DNA of 64,000 bases from Chryseobacterium indologenes (GTDB taxonomy: Bacteria > Bacteroidota > Bacteroidia > Flavobacteriales > Weeksellaceae): positions 3,472,001-3,536,000 of the forward strand of contig NZ_CP018786.1 of NCBI RefSeq assembly GCF_002025665.1, given 5' to 3'. Positions 9,901 to 18,730 of the stretch are shown piece after piece; the stretch's first letter is position 1; each line of letters begins with the position of its first letter. The position numbers and the translations under genes were made by a program. The notes under the pieces are model-generated. The model was given only the letters and a program-made list of their open reading frames with translations. It made no database searches and was not told where the DNA came from.

Positions 9901-11005
9901 ACATCTTCAGGAAATCTCTGATGTAAGCGTATTACGCCACCACCAGGGATATCCGGGACTTTTCAAAAGTTTAGCAAGAGAATTTGACAATACAACCTGC
10001 AGACTGATCAGCCTAAGTACTCCTCAGGAAGTAGATCAGATTGCTGAGATTACTTTAAAAGAGATTTTGACCAACGATAAACCTGCTGAAATCATTTACA
10101 AAAATGACCAGCGACACAAAGTAGATATTATCCCTTCTCCATTATCAACAAGTTTGAATGAAGCGCATATTCAATTGGATAAAAAATCTGTGGTTCTGGT
10201 ATTGGGAGGAGCACAGGGAATCACGGCTGAATTGGTGAAGCATATGTCTCAGGCCTATCCTTGTACTTACATTCTGGTAGGAAGATCAGCTGACCCAAGA
10301 AATGAACTTTCTGCGAAAGACTTTGAAGGAATGAAAACCAAAGAAGAAATCAGAAGCTTCTTAATCAAGTCAGGTCAATTCACATCTCCGGCAGAAATAG
10401 AAAAAGAAACAACGAAGATTTTCAAAAACAATCAGATTCTGCGTACCATCCGTGATATGGAAAACCTTGGAAATACTATTATTTACCAATCATTAGACCT
10501 TTGTGACGAAGAAGGATTAAGTAATCTGATCAGCATTATCTATGAAAAATATAACCGCCTTGACGGAGTCATCCATGGAGCAGGTCTTTTAGAAGATAAA
10601 CTATTCAAACAAAAGACGACAAGCTCTTTCGGACGTGTATTTGATACCAAAGTGAAACCCCTTCGCGTATTAGCTGAACAGCTTCGTACAGACTGCCAGT
10701 TCGTCGTATTATTCTCAAGTATTGCTTCCGTATACGGCAACAAAGGTCAGACAGATTATGCTGCGGCCAACAGTGTACTGGATGATTACGCCAATGCTTT
10801 AAATAAAAGATTAAAAGGAAAAGTGATCTCTATCAACTGGGGACCATGGAAAGGTGCCGGAATGGTTTCTTCCACCCTTGAATCAGAATATGAACGCAGA
10901 GGTATTTCTATGATTCCATTGGATGAAGGGAAAGAAATCTTCCTTAACGAAATCAAATACGGAACGGAAAGCCAGGTGTTGATCATGTCAGGAAATAATT
11001 GGTAA
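3980..11005 (+). CDS. Iterative type I polyketide/PUFA-like synthase: NPD-NPD-KS-AT-ACP-ACP-KR
   Basis: A 2341-residue multidomain synthase that should load, extend and reduce an acyl chain on its own ACPs. In order: two TIM-barrel domains of the nitronate monooxygenase/PfaD type (about 1-230 and 270-560; GNEAGGLVG near 116 and GRECGGHVGP at 421-430), likely FMN enoyl reductases; a ketosynthase (about 640-1080) with Cys829, His964 and His1004; an acyltransferase with GHSYGE, Ser1272; two acyl carrier domains with the PUFA-synthase motif LEADLSIDSIKR, Ser1685 and Ser1799; and a ketoreductase (GGAQGIT near 2075, Ser2247, Tyr2260). The ACP motif and domain order are those of PfaA and heterocyst-glycolipid-type synthases. 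No dehydratase is visible; the next gene supplies one. A Pro/Gln-rich linker lies around 1600-1655. Catalytic residues look intact. First gene of an operon. Confidence 0.9.
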   Translation: MKKLTIIGLTPFEKPDVNLISKLHQAGALPVLSLGNELAKAQEALHQLDQIDVPSYGIYFSNDNFTTLQIPEKVRFAILPFGMSKPLNVPVVYQVTSLEEARQAEQAGAQGIIIKGNEAGGLVGYESTFVLFQRVIKEIQSIPVWVQGGIGLHTAAAAKALGATGVILDSQLALFPESSVPKDLKEVCSKLNGTETKVIANHRVLVRPNSPGLPENVTAEKLKQYFTGFDLSTCYITMGQDISLAIDLYEDFKTLKKLIFGFKEAMYGHLKQAKALNVIDKGNSLAQELGLQYPIAQGPMTRVSDVPSFANAVADAGALPFVALSLLKGESAKSLVMDTKKLAGEKTWGVGILGFAPQELRDEQTSYILEAKPPVVLIAGGRPAQAKVFEKAGIKSFLHVPSPALLDIFLKEGAKNFIFEGRECGGHVGPLSSTVLWEKQIERILKEDHPENISVFFAGGIHNAFSTAFVSIMAAPLAARGVKIGVLMGTAYLYTHEAVQTGAIQEEFQSQAMQAKDTVLLETAPGHETRCLNTAFAHHFNTEKAKLLAAGMDKKQVWEQLEKLNVGRLRIAAKGIERQGDKLVNIPKDDQLDLGMYMIGQVATMHNRVISLAALHQSVVDNYEYIQDAALSEEPVSTEKPLDIAIVGMECIFPGAKNLDEYWRNIILGKDSVTEVPDERWNKELYYHPDSDGPDVSHSKWGGFIPKIDFDPLAFGIPPQSLAAIEPTQLLTLLVAKRAMEDAGYGEKHINRENISVIIGAEGGNDLANSYSFRGYYKQVFGELHEEVKEAFPHTTEDSFPGILANVIAGRITNRLDLGGRNFTVDAACASSLAAIDLACQELVLGKSDMVLAGGADLHNGINDYLMFSSTHALSRKGRCATFDGEADGIALGEGIAILVLKRYEDAVRDGDRIYSIIKGVGGSSDGKALGLTAPRQIGQVRALERAYSQAGISAASVGLVEAHGTGTVVGDKTELSALTNLFIRSGALPGQTHLGSVKTQIGHTKCAAGLAGLIKASLAVYHGVKPPTLHLQQPNAYYNAETSPFAFHAESGLWSEKNRYAGISAFGFGGTNFHTVIANHPKQDNSIAMQSWPSELFVFRGDTYEEAKGQSGQIKALLEINDGIPLKDIAYSLSISSEKPIQFSIVADTVEDLMMKLELVLLGIETKDTFTVNKKEGKVAFTFPGQGSQRINMARDLFVVFPAMRKIIDEYPELEKVVFPSKTFNEADLKQQKETIKDTRLAQPLLGIVDLALAKFLESLGIIPDMLAGHSYGEIPALCFAGVFGEDKLVDLSVQRAQSILNSVEGGDPGSMLAASATAERLQPIIAKVEGCYPVNFNAPTQCVIAGSTEAINKLLEVLKQEGISAKKLEVACAFHSPLLAKSKDLYAEVLKDVPFQEMQIPVWSNTTAEVYPANPSEIKERLTDHLVQPVRFVEQLQAMYNDGARIFIEVGPGKVLTGLTKSCLEKDQLTLYVEDNSRNKFSHLLCMLAQYLGTGRSFNINKLFDGRSVKVIDINQPELYKKSPAIWRVNGQTAHPTTGNLPSNGALPLINPIPMNNFTNNPQAPATEAQSTAERMLQEYLNSMKLMIQAQRDVMLSFMGQNPQAFPAPVYNSPIPTPAHQPVSAIPVQPVHQEKPVAVAPVKQAPSRDIKSLLLQVVSDKTGYPQEMLGMEMDLEADLSIDSIKRVEIIGTLRNELGTLGNGNTSEDTVMEQLAGIKTLSGLVSWLTEFSGADTTAAIEKNGTAAESSVSKSQAQPAFSLEDLQNAILNIVSEKTGYPKEMLGLDLDLEADLSIDSIKRMEIIGDLKTKIGFGQNLEQADDVMEKLAAIKTLRGLASWISEMNGETNEAAQEVKEENITEPTQNVLSRLRFDITPTDASLVQNTEVLQGKRFAITQDDSKQTSAIREALEKHGAIVEIVDTEKDLSNIDGLIMLDLFSTVDKPSIIDHVDLIKKLDFDKAKWVYLISDIPAHLQEISDVSVLRHHQGYPGLFKSLAREFDNTTCRLISLSTPQEVDQIAEITLKEILTNDKPAEIIYKNDQRHKVDIIPSPLSTSLNEAHIQLDKKSVVLVLGGAQGITAELVKHMSQAYPCTYILVGRSADPRNELSAKDFEGMKTKEEIRSFLIKSGQFTSPAEIEKETTKIFKNNQILRTIRDMENLGNTIIYQSLDLCDEEGLSNLISIIYEKYNRLDGVIHGAGLLEDKLFKQKTTSSFGRVFDTKVKPLRVLAEQLRTDCQFVVLFSSIASVYGNKGQTDYAAANSVLDDYANALNKRLKGKVISINWGPWKGAGMVSSTLESEYERRGISMIPLDEGKEIFLNEIKYGTESQVLIMSGNNW

Positions 11006-11024
11006 AACACTGCATAAACTCAAT

Positions 11025-14000
11025 ATGAAAAAAACAGATGTTGCTGTAATTGGTCTATCCTGTGTCTTTCCCGGGGCACAGGATGCCAACACTTTTTGGC
11101 AGAATATTGTCAATAAAGTTGATTCTACCGAGCTCGCTCCGGCAGACCGGATAGATCCTGTTCATTTCAGTGATGCCACAAGTCCCGTTGACCGTTTTTA
11201 CTGTCAGCGCGGAGGGTTTATCCCTGATTACACTTTCGATCCTACAGCATTTGGTATCTTGCCATTGGCCGTTGAAGGAACGGAACCTGACCATTTGCTT
11301 ACCCTTGATCTGGTGCAGAAAGCCCTGGAAGATGCCGGCGTATTTCAAAAGAACATTTCTCTTGAAAAAACAGGAATTATCATCGGTAAAGGAAACTATA
11401 CCGGTCCGGGAGCCACCCGCGCTATTGAAATTGTAAGAACCGGAGAACAGATTTCTTCGTTACTGCAGGAATTACTGCCTCATGTTTCTTCCGCAGATAT
11501 TGAAAAGGTAAAACATGCTTTCCAACAGCGTAAAGGACGTTTTGCAGCCGATACCGCCATGGGATTAATTCCCAATCTCGTTGCTTCTCTTGTTGCCAAC
11601 CGTTTCAATTTAGGAGGAGCCGCATTCACTGTAGATGCCGCTTGTGCATCCGCTTTGATTGCTGTAGACCATGCTGTACAGGAACTTCAGAGAGGTCGTT
11701 CCGATATCATGATCGCAGGAGGAGTCCACACAGGACAGAACGCTGCTTTCTGGAGTATTTTTGCTCAATTGGGAGCAATGTCCCGCCAGCAGCAGATCAA
11801 ACCGTTCAGTATGGATGCTGACGGATTACTGATTGGTGAAGGTTGTGGTTTTGTAGTCTTAAAAAGATTGGAAGATGCCGTTCGTGATCAGGATAAAATC
11901 TACGCGGTAATCAAAGGAGTTGGGGTAAGCAGTGACGGTACCGGAACCAGCGTGATGAGTCCGGCTGTGAAAGGTCAGTTAAAAGCTTTGGAACAGGCAT
12001 GGATCAACGCTGATTTAGATAAAAATAAAGTGGGATATCTTGAAGCTCATGGCACAGGAACACCTCTTGGAGATAAAACAGAACTTCAGACCTTAGCTCA
12101 GTTCTTCGGAAAAGAAGAAAATGCTCAGGCAGCGGGTATCGGATCTGTAAAGTCCAATATCGGGCATGCTATGCCGGCAGCCGGGATTGCAGGATTAATC
12201 AAAACCTGTCTGGCATTACACCATGATATTTTACCGCCAACCCTATACTGTGAAAATCCAACTTCGGATATGCAGAACACAAGGTTTGAACCGGTACAGG
12301 AAGCAAAAAACTGGTCAAAAACCGGACTTCCAAAAGTCGCTGCAGTAAATGCTTTCGGATTTGGAGGTATCAATGCACACGTGGTTCTGGAAGGCTATGA
12401 TATGCCGAAAAAAGACCACGTACTGATATTAGCCAGACCTACACACGAAGAACTGCTTTCCGCATTACAAAATAATGAAACCGCCATTGGTGAAGGAGAT
12501 TTCAGAGTAGCGATATTCGATCCAACGCCTGCAAGAATAGAAAAAGCCATTAAAATTGTTTCCAAAAATATCATCTGGAAAAACAAACAGGATATCTGGT
12601 ACACCTCTACTCCATTATTAAAAGATGGTGGTAAAGTAGCCTTTGTATTTCCAGGCTTAGATGGTCTTGCAAAAGGTGAAGTGGAGACAGTAAGCCGTTA
12701 TTTTGGATTGACAGCACCTATTGAAACAGAAGGTGAAGGTCTTTTAACCGATGCCTTAAACATTTTCAACAACTGCAGTATCCTTGATAATTCATTGAAA
12801 AAACTGGGAATTATTCCTGATATGAATGCAGGACACAGTTTAGGAGAATGGCTGGCAGGATATTCATCCGAATTAGCGGAAGCCAATTCTGTAAAAGCGT
12901 TAATTGATGTGCTCCACCCTGAAACATTTGAATTAAAAGATTCCAAGTTCATCGCCATAGGAGCCGGAATTGAGGTGATAAAACCTTTTATTACTGAAAT
13001 TTCAAACCTTTATGTTTCCAATGACAACTGCCCTAATCAGGTGATTCTTTGCGGAAGCAATGCCGCTTTGGAGGAATTGGTTCCTTTGTTAAAGGCAAAA
13101 CAGATTTTCCATCAGGTGCTTCCTTTCCAATCAGGATTCCACTCTCCTTTTATCGCAGATAAACTGGATGTGATCCTTGCGGGAATGGAAAAAGCGCAGT
13201 TCCAGCAGACAAAAATTCCACTGTGGTCTGCAACAACCTTAGAACCTTATCCATCAGATCAGGCAGCGATCAGAAAACTGAGTGCAGAGCATTTGGTTCA
13301 GCCTGTTCGTTTCCGTGAACTGACAGATACATTATACGAAGAAGGCGCAAGAGTTTTCATTCAGGTAGGTACAGGAGGATTAATAGGATTTATTGATGAT
13401 ACCTTAAAAGGAAAAGCCTTCAGTACGATTGCTTCCAGCGTTCCTACCCGTTCGGCATTGGCGCAGTTACAACGTGTAGTTGCTTCATTATTTGTAGAAG
13501 GGAAAACCATTGCGCTTGACTTTTTAGAAATTCAGAATCATACAAAAAGAGCATCAGGAAAAGGAATTAAGCTGGAATTAGGCTCGCCTATCATCCGTAA
13601 TTTTAAAGAAGTGAAAGCGTTGGCTCAATCATTTGAGACCCCAAAACAATATACCGCAACAGCTTCAGCTATGGCCACCAAAAGCGGTCATCCGCTGGTA
13701 CAGGCATTCCAGGACAACGTTGCCGATATGATCCGTATGCAGGAAGAAGTATTGACTTTATTCCAAAACCGTCCGGAGATTACGATCCAACGTCCTGCAG
13801 CTCCTATTGCTCCAAAAGCACCGAGAAGTACAACCTTCTCAAAAGACTTATATGTAACGCTTGAAAGTCATCCTTACCTGATTGACCACAGCCTATTGAG
13901 ACAGCCTAAAGGTTGGGCTCATGTAGCAGATATGGAACCGGTAATTCCGATGACCATGATTTTTGAGCAGCTCGCAGAAATTGCAGAAACCGAAATTCCG

Positions 14001-15272
14001 GGAACACTGGTTCATAAAATCATGAATGTAAGTGTATTCCAATGGATGAACGTTGCCAAACCTTTCGAAAAAACCGTAAAAGGAGAATGGCGTTCACCGA
14101 ATCACGCTTATCTTGATATTGAAAACTTTGCGAACGCAGAAGTAATTTTAAAATCCGCTTCAGTTCCAACACCAGCCTTCAATCTTTCCATCGGTAATCT
14201 TTTACCTATCGAAAGAACCCCTGAAGAAATCTATGACATGCATATGTTCCATGGAGATAAATACCAGGGAATTACTGAAGTTTCAGCCGTTGGAGACAAA
14301 GGAATTATCGGAAAAATAAAAGGTAACGGTGGTAAAGGTTCTTTATTGGACAATGCAGGACAGTTATTCGGACTTTGGCTTCAGCTTACTTTGGTAAAAG
14401 ACCGTATTGCATTCCCTGTAAAGATCAGAGATATTGAATTCTTCGGTGATATGCATGACCAGGAAGGTATTTTTGAATGCACCTGTATGCTGACCGAACT
14501 TAATGATGAATTTGCCATCGCAGATATCATTCTGAAAAGAGACGGAAAAGTATGGTGCGCCATTACCGGCTGGCAGAACAGAAGACTGGAAATAGATGCT
14601 CCGTTATGGAATGTTTCCATGTCACCGCTGCACAACCGTCTTTCGGAAGAAATTGCTCCTGAAGTGTTCTTTTTCCATCAGGCGTATACAAGAGTCGCTT
14701 CATGGGATTTTATCCTGAAAAGATATTTCAACCAAACGGAAAAACAGCATCACCAGCAGCTATTACCCAACAAGAAGAAAAACTGGATGGTAAGCCGTGT
14801 AGCCGTGAAAGATGCTGTAAGAAATCTCCTTCGCCAGGAAAAAAATCATGCCTGCTTCCCGATCACGTTTGAAATTCGTTCCGATGAAGTAGGAAAACCT
14901 TACCTCATCAGTGATTTTACAGAAGATATTCATATTTCTTTAGCTCATAAAGGCAAAGAAGCCGTAGGAATCGCGAGATATGGAAAATCTGTAGGAATCG
15001 ATATGGAACTGATGGAAGAACGCAGTTCAGGATTCTACGACATGGTATTTACCGACAACGAATTAACCTTATTAAAAGACAGAGATCAGGCAGAATGGAC
15101 CACCCGTTTCTGGGTAGCCAAGGAAGCCTACGGAAAGTTCCTGGGAACAGGACTGAAAGGAAATCCTAAAGCCTTCGAAGTCGAACTTATAAAAGACGAT
15201 CACCTGTGGATCAACAACATTGAAATCAAAACTATTAAACATAAAAATTATATTATCGGATGGACACTGTAA
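11025..15272 (+). CDS. Partner synthase subunit: KS-AT-DH-phosphopantetheinyl transferase
   Basis: A 1415-residue second subunit, 19 bases after the first. A ketosynthase (about 1-460) keeps Cys207, His342 and His381. An acyltransferase follows with GHSLGE (Ser605). A hot-dog dehydratase has His949 in SHPYLIDHSLL and Asp1109 in LLDNAGQ. At the C-terminus is a 4'-phosphopantetheinyl transferase with GIDMELMEERS (Asp1326, Glu1328) and WVAKEAYGK (Lys1366, Glu1367), which would activate the operon's own ACPs. There is no ACP in this protein, so it must work on the carriers of the first subunit or on the small ACP encoded next. Together the two subunits cover KS, AT, KR, DH, a probable ER, ACP and PPTase, enough for a reduced chain. 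The AT is divergent (GLDG instead of GQGSQ), so it may be inactive or have an altered substrate. Confidence 0.9.
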   Translation: MKKTDVAVIGLSCVFPGAQDANTFWQNIVNKVDSTELAPADRIDPVHFSDATSPVDRFYCQRGGFIPDYTFDPTAFGILPLAVEGTEPDHLLTLDLVQKALEDAGVFQKNISLEKTGIIIGKGNYTGPGATRAIEIVRTGEQISSLLQELLPHVSSADIEKVKHAFQQRKGRFAADTAMGLIPNLVASLVANRFNLGGAAFTVDAACASALIAVDHAVQELQRGRSDIMIAGGVHTGQNAAFWSIFAQLGAMSRQQQIKPFSMDADGLLIGEGCGFVVLKRLEDAVRDQDKIYAVIKGVGVSSDGTGTSVMSPAVKGQLKALEQAWINADLDKNKVGYLEAHGTGTPLGDKTELQTLAQFFGKEENAQAAGIGSVKSNIGHAMPAAGIAGLIKTCLALHHDILPPTLYCENPTSDMQNTRFEPVQEAKNWSKTGLPKVAAVNAFGFGGINAHVVLEGYDMPKKDHVLILARPTHEELLSALQNNETAIGEGDFRVAIFDPTPARIEKAIKIVSKNIIWKNKQDIWYTSTPLLKDGGKVAFVFPGLDGLAKGEVETVSRYFGLTAPIETEGEGLLTDALNIFNNCSILDNSLKKLGIIPDMNAGHSLGEWLAGYSSELAEANSVKALIDVLHPETFELKDSKFIAIGAGIEVIKPFITEISNLYVSNDNCPNQVILCGSNAALEELVPLLKAKQIFHQVLPFQSGFHSPFIADKLDVILAGMEKAQFQQTKIPLWSATTLEPYPSDQAAIRKLSAEHLVQPVRFRELTDTLYEEGARVFIQVGTGGLIGFIDDTLKGKAFSTIASSVPTRSALAQLQRVVASLFVEGKTIALDFLEIQNHTKRASGKGIKLELGSPIIRNFKEVKALAQSFETPKQYTATASAMATKSGHPLVQAFQDNVADMIRMQEEVLTLFQNRPEITIQRPAAPIAPKAPRSTTFSKDLYVTLESHPYLIDHSLLRQPKGWAHVADMEPVIPMTMIFEQLAEIAETEIPGTLVHKIMNVSVFQWMNVAKPFEKTVKGEWRSPNHAYLDIENFANAEVILKSASVPTPAFNLSIGNLLPIERTPEEIYDMHMFHGDKYQGITEVSAVGDKGIIGKIKGNGGKGSLLDNAGQLFGLWLQLTLVKDRIAFPVKIRDIEFFGDMHDQEGIFECTCMLTELNDEFAIADIILKRDGKVWCAITGWQNRRLEIDAPLWNVSMSPLHNRLSEEIAPEVFFFHQAYTRVASWDFILKRYFNQTEKQHHQQLLPNKKKNWMVSRVAVKDAVRNLLRQEKNHACFPITFEIRSDEVGKPYLISDFTEDIHISLAHKGKEAVGIARYGKSVGIDMELMEERSSGFYDMVFTDNELTLLKDRDQAEWTTRFWVAKEAYGKFLGTGLKGNPKAFEVELIKDDHLWINNIEIKTIKHKNYIIGWTL

Positions 15273-15559
15273 ACGCAACATTAAAAATGAACCACGAAGA
15301 ACTTTTTACTTTATTAAAAGGTTTTATTACTGAAGTGATAGGGGCTGAATTTGTAGAAGAGATGGATATTACTCCTGAAAGTTCATTCACCAAAGATCTT
15401 GAAATGGACAGCATCGAGATTGTCTCTTTCTCTGAAAAGATCAAAGCGCATTTTGGCGATCAGATCGACTTTACAGGTTGGTTATCTTCTATGGATCTTG
15501 ACCAGCTGATCAATCTTGACCTTAGTATGATCATCAATTATATCTACGAATGCCAATAA
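15260..15559 (+). CDS. Stand-alone acyl carrier protein
   Basis: A free ACP of 99 residues from the ATG at 15260, which overlaps the previous gene by 13 bases. A second in-frame ATG at 15287 would give 90 residues and remove the overlap; both are plausible. The carrier motif LEMDSIEIV places the phosphopantetheine Ser at residue 51 of the long form. The protein is strongly acidic, as ACPs are, and the preceding subunit ends in a phosphopantetheinyl transferase that could modify it. It may carry the finished chain to the hydrolase or acyltransferases encoded downstream (inference from order). Confidence 0.85.
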   Translation: MDTVNATLKMNHEELFTLLKGFITEVIGAEFVEEMDITPESSFTKDLEMDSIEIVSFSEKIKAHFGDQIDFTGWLSSMDLDQLINLDLSMIINYIYECQ

Positions 15560-16332
15560 TCACTGTCAATAACAGACAAGTTCATATACAGGAACTCAAC
15601 AAAGGAGCCGAACAAACCGTGGTACTGATCCACGGTATGTTCAGTAACCTGTCCATTTATTATTTTAATATTGCCCCTGTGCTGGCGAAGCATTTCCATG
15701 TGGTGATGTACGATCTGAAAAGTCACGGTATGAGTGAACGCTTTTTGGATGGGTACGATCTTGACAACATGTCATCCGATTTAATAGGTTTAATAGATCA
15801 CCTTCAACTGGAAAAAGTACACCTTGTAGGCTATAGCTTCGGAGGTCTTATTGCGCTGAAAACAGCATTAGAATATCCAGACCGTGTAAATCAGCTCGTG
15901 GTGATGGAAGCTCCGGATCCTAAGGACGAAAAAGCCCGTAACATCATTGATGAATACAGCAAAGAATTTCTTGAGCATTACGTAGCCAATTTTACAGATA
16001 CTACCAAAGTGCAGATGGGTAAAAGACAAATGGAAAAGAACCATCGTATGTATGAATTTCTCTTTAATCAGACCACCATTAAAGCAGATATGATCAGGGA
16101 AAAACATTTCCTTGGTGAAGCTGACTTCAAGGGATTGGAAACTTCCACTTTATTGCTTTATGGCGCTGATTCCAACTGCAGACCTACTGGTGAGTGGCTT
16201 CAGTCTCAAATCAGCCAATCTGAACTTGAATTAATCCAGGGCGATCATAACATTCCTATCCAGGAACCTCAGCTTATCGCTGAAACAATCGCTCAATTTT
16301 TATCTAAAATTTTAACACAAAACCATGGCTAA
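15550..16332 (+). CDS. Alpha/beta hydrolase, probable thioesterase
   Basis: A 260-residue alpha/beta-hydrolase with the oxyanion motif HGMFSN, nucleophile elbow GYSFGG (Ser96), acid Asp207 (YGADSN) and His233 (GDHNIP), so the catalytic triad is complete. There is no signal peptide, so it is cytosolic. It overlaps the ACP gene by 10 bases and the glycosyltransferase gene by 8, which indicates translational coupling. The position between ACP and glycosyltransferase suggests that it releases the polyketide or fatty chain as an acid or moves it onto an acceptor. The exact substrate cannot be read from the sequence. Confidence 0.85.
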   Translation: MPIITVNNRQVHIQELNKGAEQTVVLIHGMFSNLSIYYFNIAPVLAKHFHVVMYDLKSHGMSERFLDGYDLDNMSSDLIGLIDHLQLEKVHLVGYSFGGLIALKTALEYPDRVNQLVVMEAPDPKDEKARNIIDEYSKEFLEHYVANFTDTTKVQMGKRQMEKNHRMYEFLFNQTTIKADMIREKHFLGEADFKGLETSTLLLYGADSNCRPTGEWLQSQISQSELELIQGDHNIPIQEPQLIAETIAQFLSKILTQNHG

Positions 16333-18727
16333 ATTTGCATTTATAGTTCCTCCATTGACAGGACATGTCAACCCTACCTTAAGCATCGGTGCTACTCTGC
16401 TGGAAAGAGGACATGAAGTAGCCTGGATCAGCCTTGACCCAACATTGGAGGCTAAACTTCCCGAGGGAGGAAAATTATTACTGATCCAGTACGATCAGAC
16501 CGACGAAGAAAAGAAAGAAAGTGAACAATATCTCGATATTATTTCCAAAAAAGTAGTGTATGGCATAGACAGTGTGAAGTTCCTGTACGAAGAGGTTCTT
16601 ATTCCGCTGAACAGACATTGCTATAACGGTATTGTTTCATTATTAAAAATAGAGCAACCCGATTTAATTATCGGAGACCACCAGTTATTTGCTGCCCCTG
16701 TTGCCGCAAAGACTCTTGGAATCCCTTATGCCACTTCCGTTACCGCTCCGGCCGCCATTAAAATTATGAATGAGCTACCTAAGGTACACGAATGGGAAGT
16801 AAATCAGATCATTGAGCTACAGAAAGAACTGGGCTTTCAGGAAGAGCGTTCTCTGGCAACCTCAGACCTTTTAACACTTGTGCTGACCTCTAATTATTTC
16901 TTTGGTGAAATGGATGATCTGCCTTCTCAATATCAGTTCACAGGTCCCGTTCTTACCGAAAGACGTGTTTCATGTGAATTCGACTGGGAAAAGTTAAAAA
17001 GTAAAAACAACAAAAAGATTCTGGTAAGTATCGGTACTACCTTCGATCACGATCATAAAAAAGCTTTCTTCCAAAAGGTAATTGATGCCTTTAAAGATGA
17101 AGATTTAACCGTTATAGTGGTTTCCGATCCGCAGCTTTTCGAACAGTGGCCGGATAACTTTATGGTATATCAGCAGGTTCCTCAACTGGATCTGTTGCCT
17201 CATCTTGACAGTGTGGTGTGCCATGGCGGTCACAATACCGTATCCGAAACACTATCACACGGTATTCCTTTGGTAGTGATCCCGATTGCCTATGACCAAT
17301 CGCACGTTGCAGGACGTGTAGTGCGTACAGAAGCCGGTGAACGTCTTAATTTTAACAGATTTAAAGGAAATCACCTGAGAGAAGCTGTACAGCAGATTCT
17401 GAATAACCCAAGCTACAAAGAAGCAGCCCAGAAAGTGGGACAGTCTTTTGTGGAAGCAGGAGGTTCAGCTACGGCAGCCAACTTACTGGAGCAAGCCATA
17501 TTGAAAGCTTCAAAACCTGAAAAACCGTCTAAGTTTTTATTCGTAGTTCCTCCGTTTTTCGGACATGTGAGCCCTACTTTAAGTGTTGGAGCAAGTTTAA
17601 TTGCCCGTGGCCACGAAGTAAAATGGTTCGGAATTACGCCTTTAGACAGCAAACATATTCCTGAAGGAGGTTCTTATTTCTATCCCGAAGAAGATCTTAT
17701 TCCGTATCAGGAGGAAATTGCCCGTATTTTAAAAAGACAGGATGATGGCCCCGCATGCTCCGGACCTGAAGTAATGAAACTGGCACTGGAAGAAACCTAT
17801 GTTCCTTTCGCTAAAATGATGATGCCGGGACTTACCAGACTGACAGAAAGCTGGATGCCCGATGTGATCGTGAATGACTGTATTACATTCGGAGGTGCTC
17901 TTTTCGCTCACAAACATAATATTCCTTGTGTAACCACTACTCCTGTTCCTCCGGATGTAATGGGAGATACAGAAAAAAGTGCCCCTAAAATCTGGGAATG
18001 GCAGCAGAACTTAATCAAAGATCTTCAAAAAGAAGTAGGCATTCATGAAGAAGGAATTTACATCCATTCTCATAAATTGAATATGGTCTTTACTTCACAA
18101 GCCTTTGCCGGTTTTGAAACCGTTCCGTCTCATATGAAATTCGTAGGTCCGGTAAAAGGCCGTCCGAATGATGCCCCATTCGACTGGGATAAGCTGAACG
18201 CTTCCACCACTCCAAAGATATTTGTATCATTGGGAACGCTGCTGGTAGATATTAGAAAAGCTTTCTTCGAAAAGATTATCGCTGCATTTAAAGACCAGCC
18301 GGTTACGGTGATTGCCGCTACTCCACCGGAAATCTTTGAAGAATGGCCGGATAATTTTATTGTGAACAGTTTCGTGCCTCAATCTGCAGTGATGCAGAGA
18401 ATGGATATGGTGATCTGCCATGGTGGTTTCAATACCGTTAACGATACTTTTAGAAACGGATTACCGATGTTAATCACTCCTATTGCTTATGATCATTTCC
18501 ATATTGCAAAACTGATCGAACAGGCAGGTTGCGGAATCAGTATCCGATACAAAAGACTTCGTGTAGATGCTCTTCGTGAAACTGCTTTTGAATTATTGGA
18601 AAATCCGAAATACAGAGCAGCCGCTCAGGAAGTCCGAAACACATTTACCCTTGCCGGAGGGAACGATAAAGCGGTAGAACTGTTAGAAAATTTTGTGCAG
18701 GAACATTCAACATTAGCTTCTGTATAG
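16325..18727 (+). CDS. Double GT1-type glycosyltransferase (two fused UGT-like enzymes)
   Basis: An 800-residue protein made of two homologous GT-B glycosyltransferases in tandem, about 1-395 and 400-800. Each half starts with the same N-terminal block (FIVPPLTGHVNPTLSIGATL and FVVPPFFGHVSPTLSVGASL) and ends with the nucleotide-sugar site (CHGGHNTVSETLSHGIP at about 299-315 with His300; CHGGFNTVNDTFRNGLP with His699). The family includes zeaxanthin and macrolide glucosyltransferases that use UDP-sugars. Two active sites in one chain suggest that two sugars are added, as a disaccharide or at two positions. Both His/Gly-rich donor sites look intact. A single GT1 enzyme is about 400 residues, so this is a clean gene fusion or internal duplication. 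Confidence 0.88.
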   Translation: MAKFAFIVPPLTGHVNPTLSIGATLLERGHEVAWISLDPTLEAKLPEGGKLLLIQYDQTDEEKKESEQYLDIISKKVVYGIDSVKFLYEEVLIPLNRHCYNGIVSLLKIEQPDLIIGDHQLFAAPVAAKTLGIPYATSVTAPAAIKIMNELPKVHEWEVNQIIELQKELGFQEERSLATSDLLTLVLTSNYFFGEMDDLPSQYQFTGPVLTERRVSCEFDWEKLKSKNNKKILVSIGTTFDHDHKKAFFQKVIDAFKDEDLTVIVVSDPQLFEQWPDNFMVYQQVPQLDLLPHLDSVVCHGGHNTVSETLSHGIPLVVIPIAYDQSHVAGRVVRTEAGERLNFNRFKGNHLREAVQQILNNPSYKEAAQKVGQSFVEAGGSATAANLLEQAILKASKPEKPSKFLFVVPPFFGHVSPTLSVGASLIARGHEVKWFGITPLDSKHIPEGGSYFYPEEDLIPYQEEIARILKRQDDGPACSGPEVMKLALEETYVPFAKMMMPGLTRLTESWMPDVIVNDCITFGGALFAHKHNIPCVTTTPVPPDVMGDTEKSAPKIWEWQQNLIKDLQKEVGIHEEGIYIHSHKLNMVFTSQAFAGFETVPSHMKFVGPVKGRPNDAPFDWDKLNASTTPKIFVSLGTLLVDIRKAFFEKIIAAFKDQPVTVIAATPPEIFEEWPDNFIVNSFVPQSAVMQRMDMVICHGGFNTVNDTFRNGLPMLITPIAYDHFHIAKLIEQAGCGISIRYKRLRVDALRETAFELLENPKYRAAAQEVRNTFTLAGGNDKAVELLENFVQEHSTLASV

Positions 18728-18730
18728 CCT

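Noticed and set aside
3980..15272. Ordinary type I fatty acid synthase or modular PKS
   Set aside because: The LEADLSIDSIKR carrier motifs, the NPD-type reductase and the split over two subunits fit the PUFA/Hgl-type iterative family instead.
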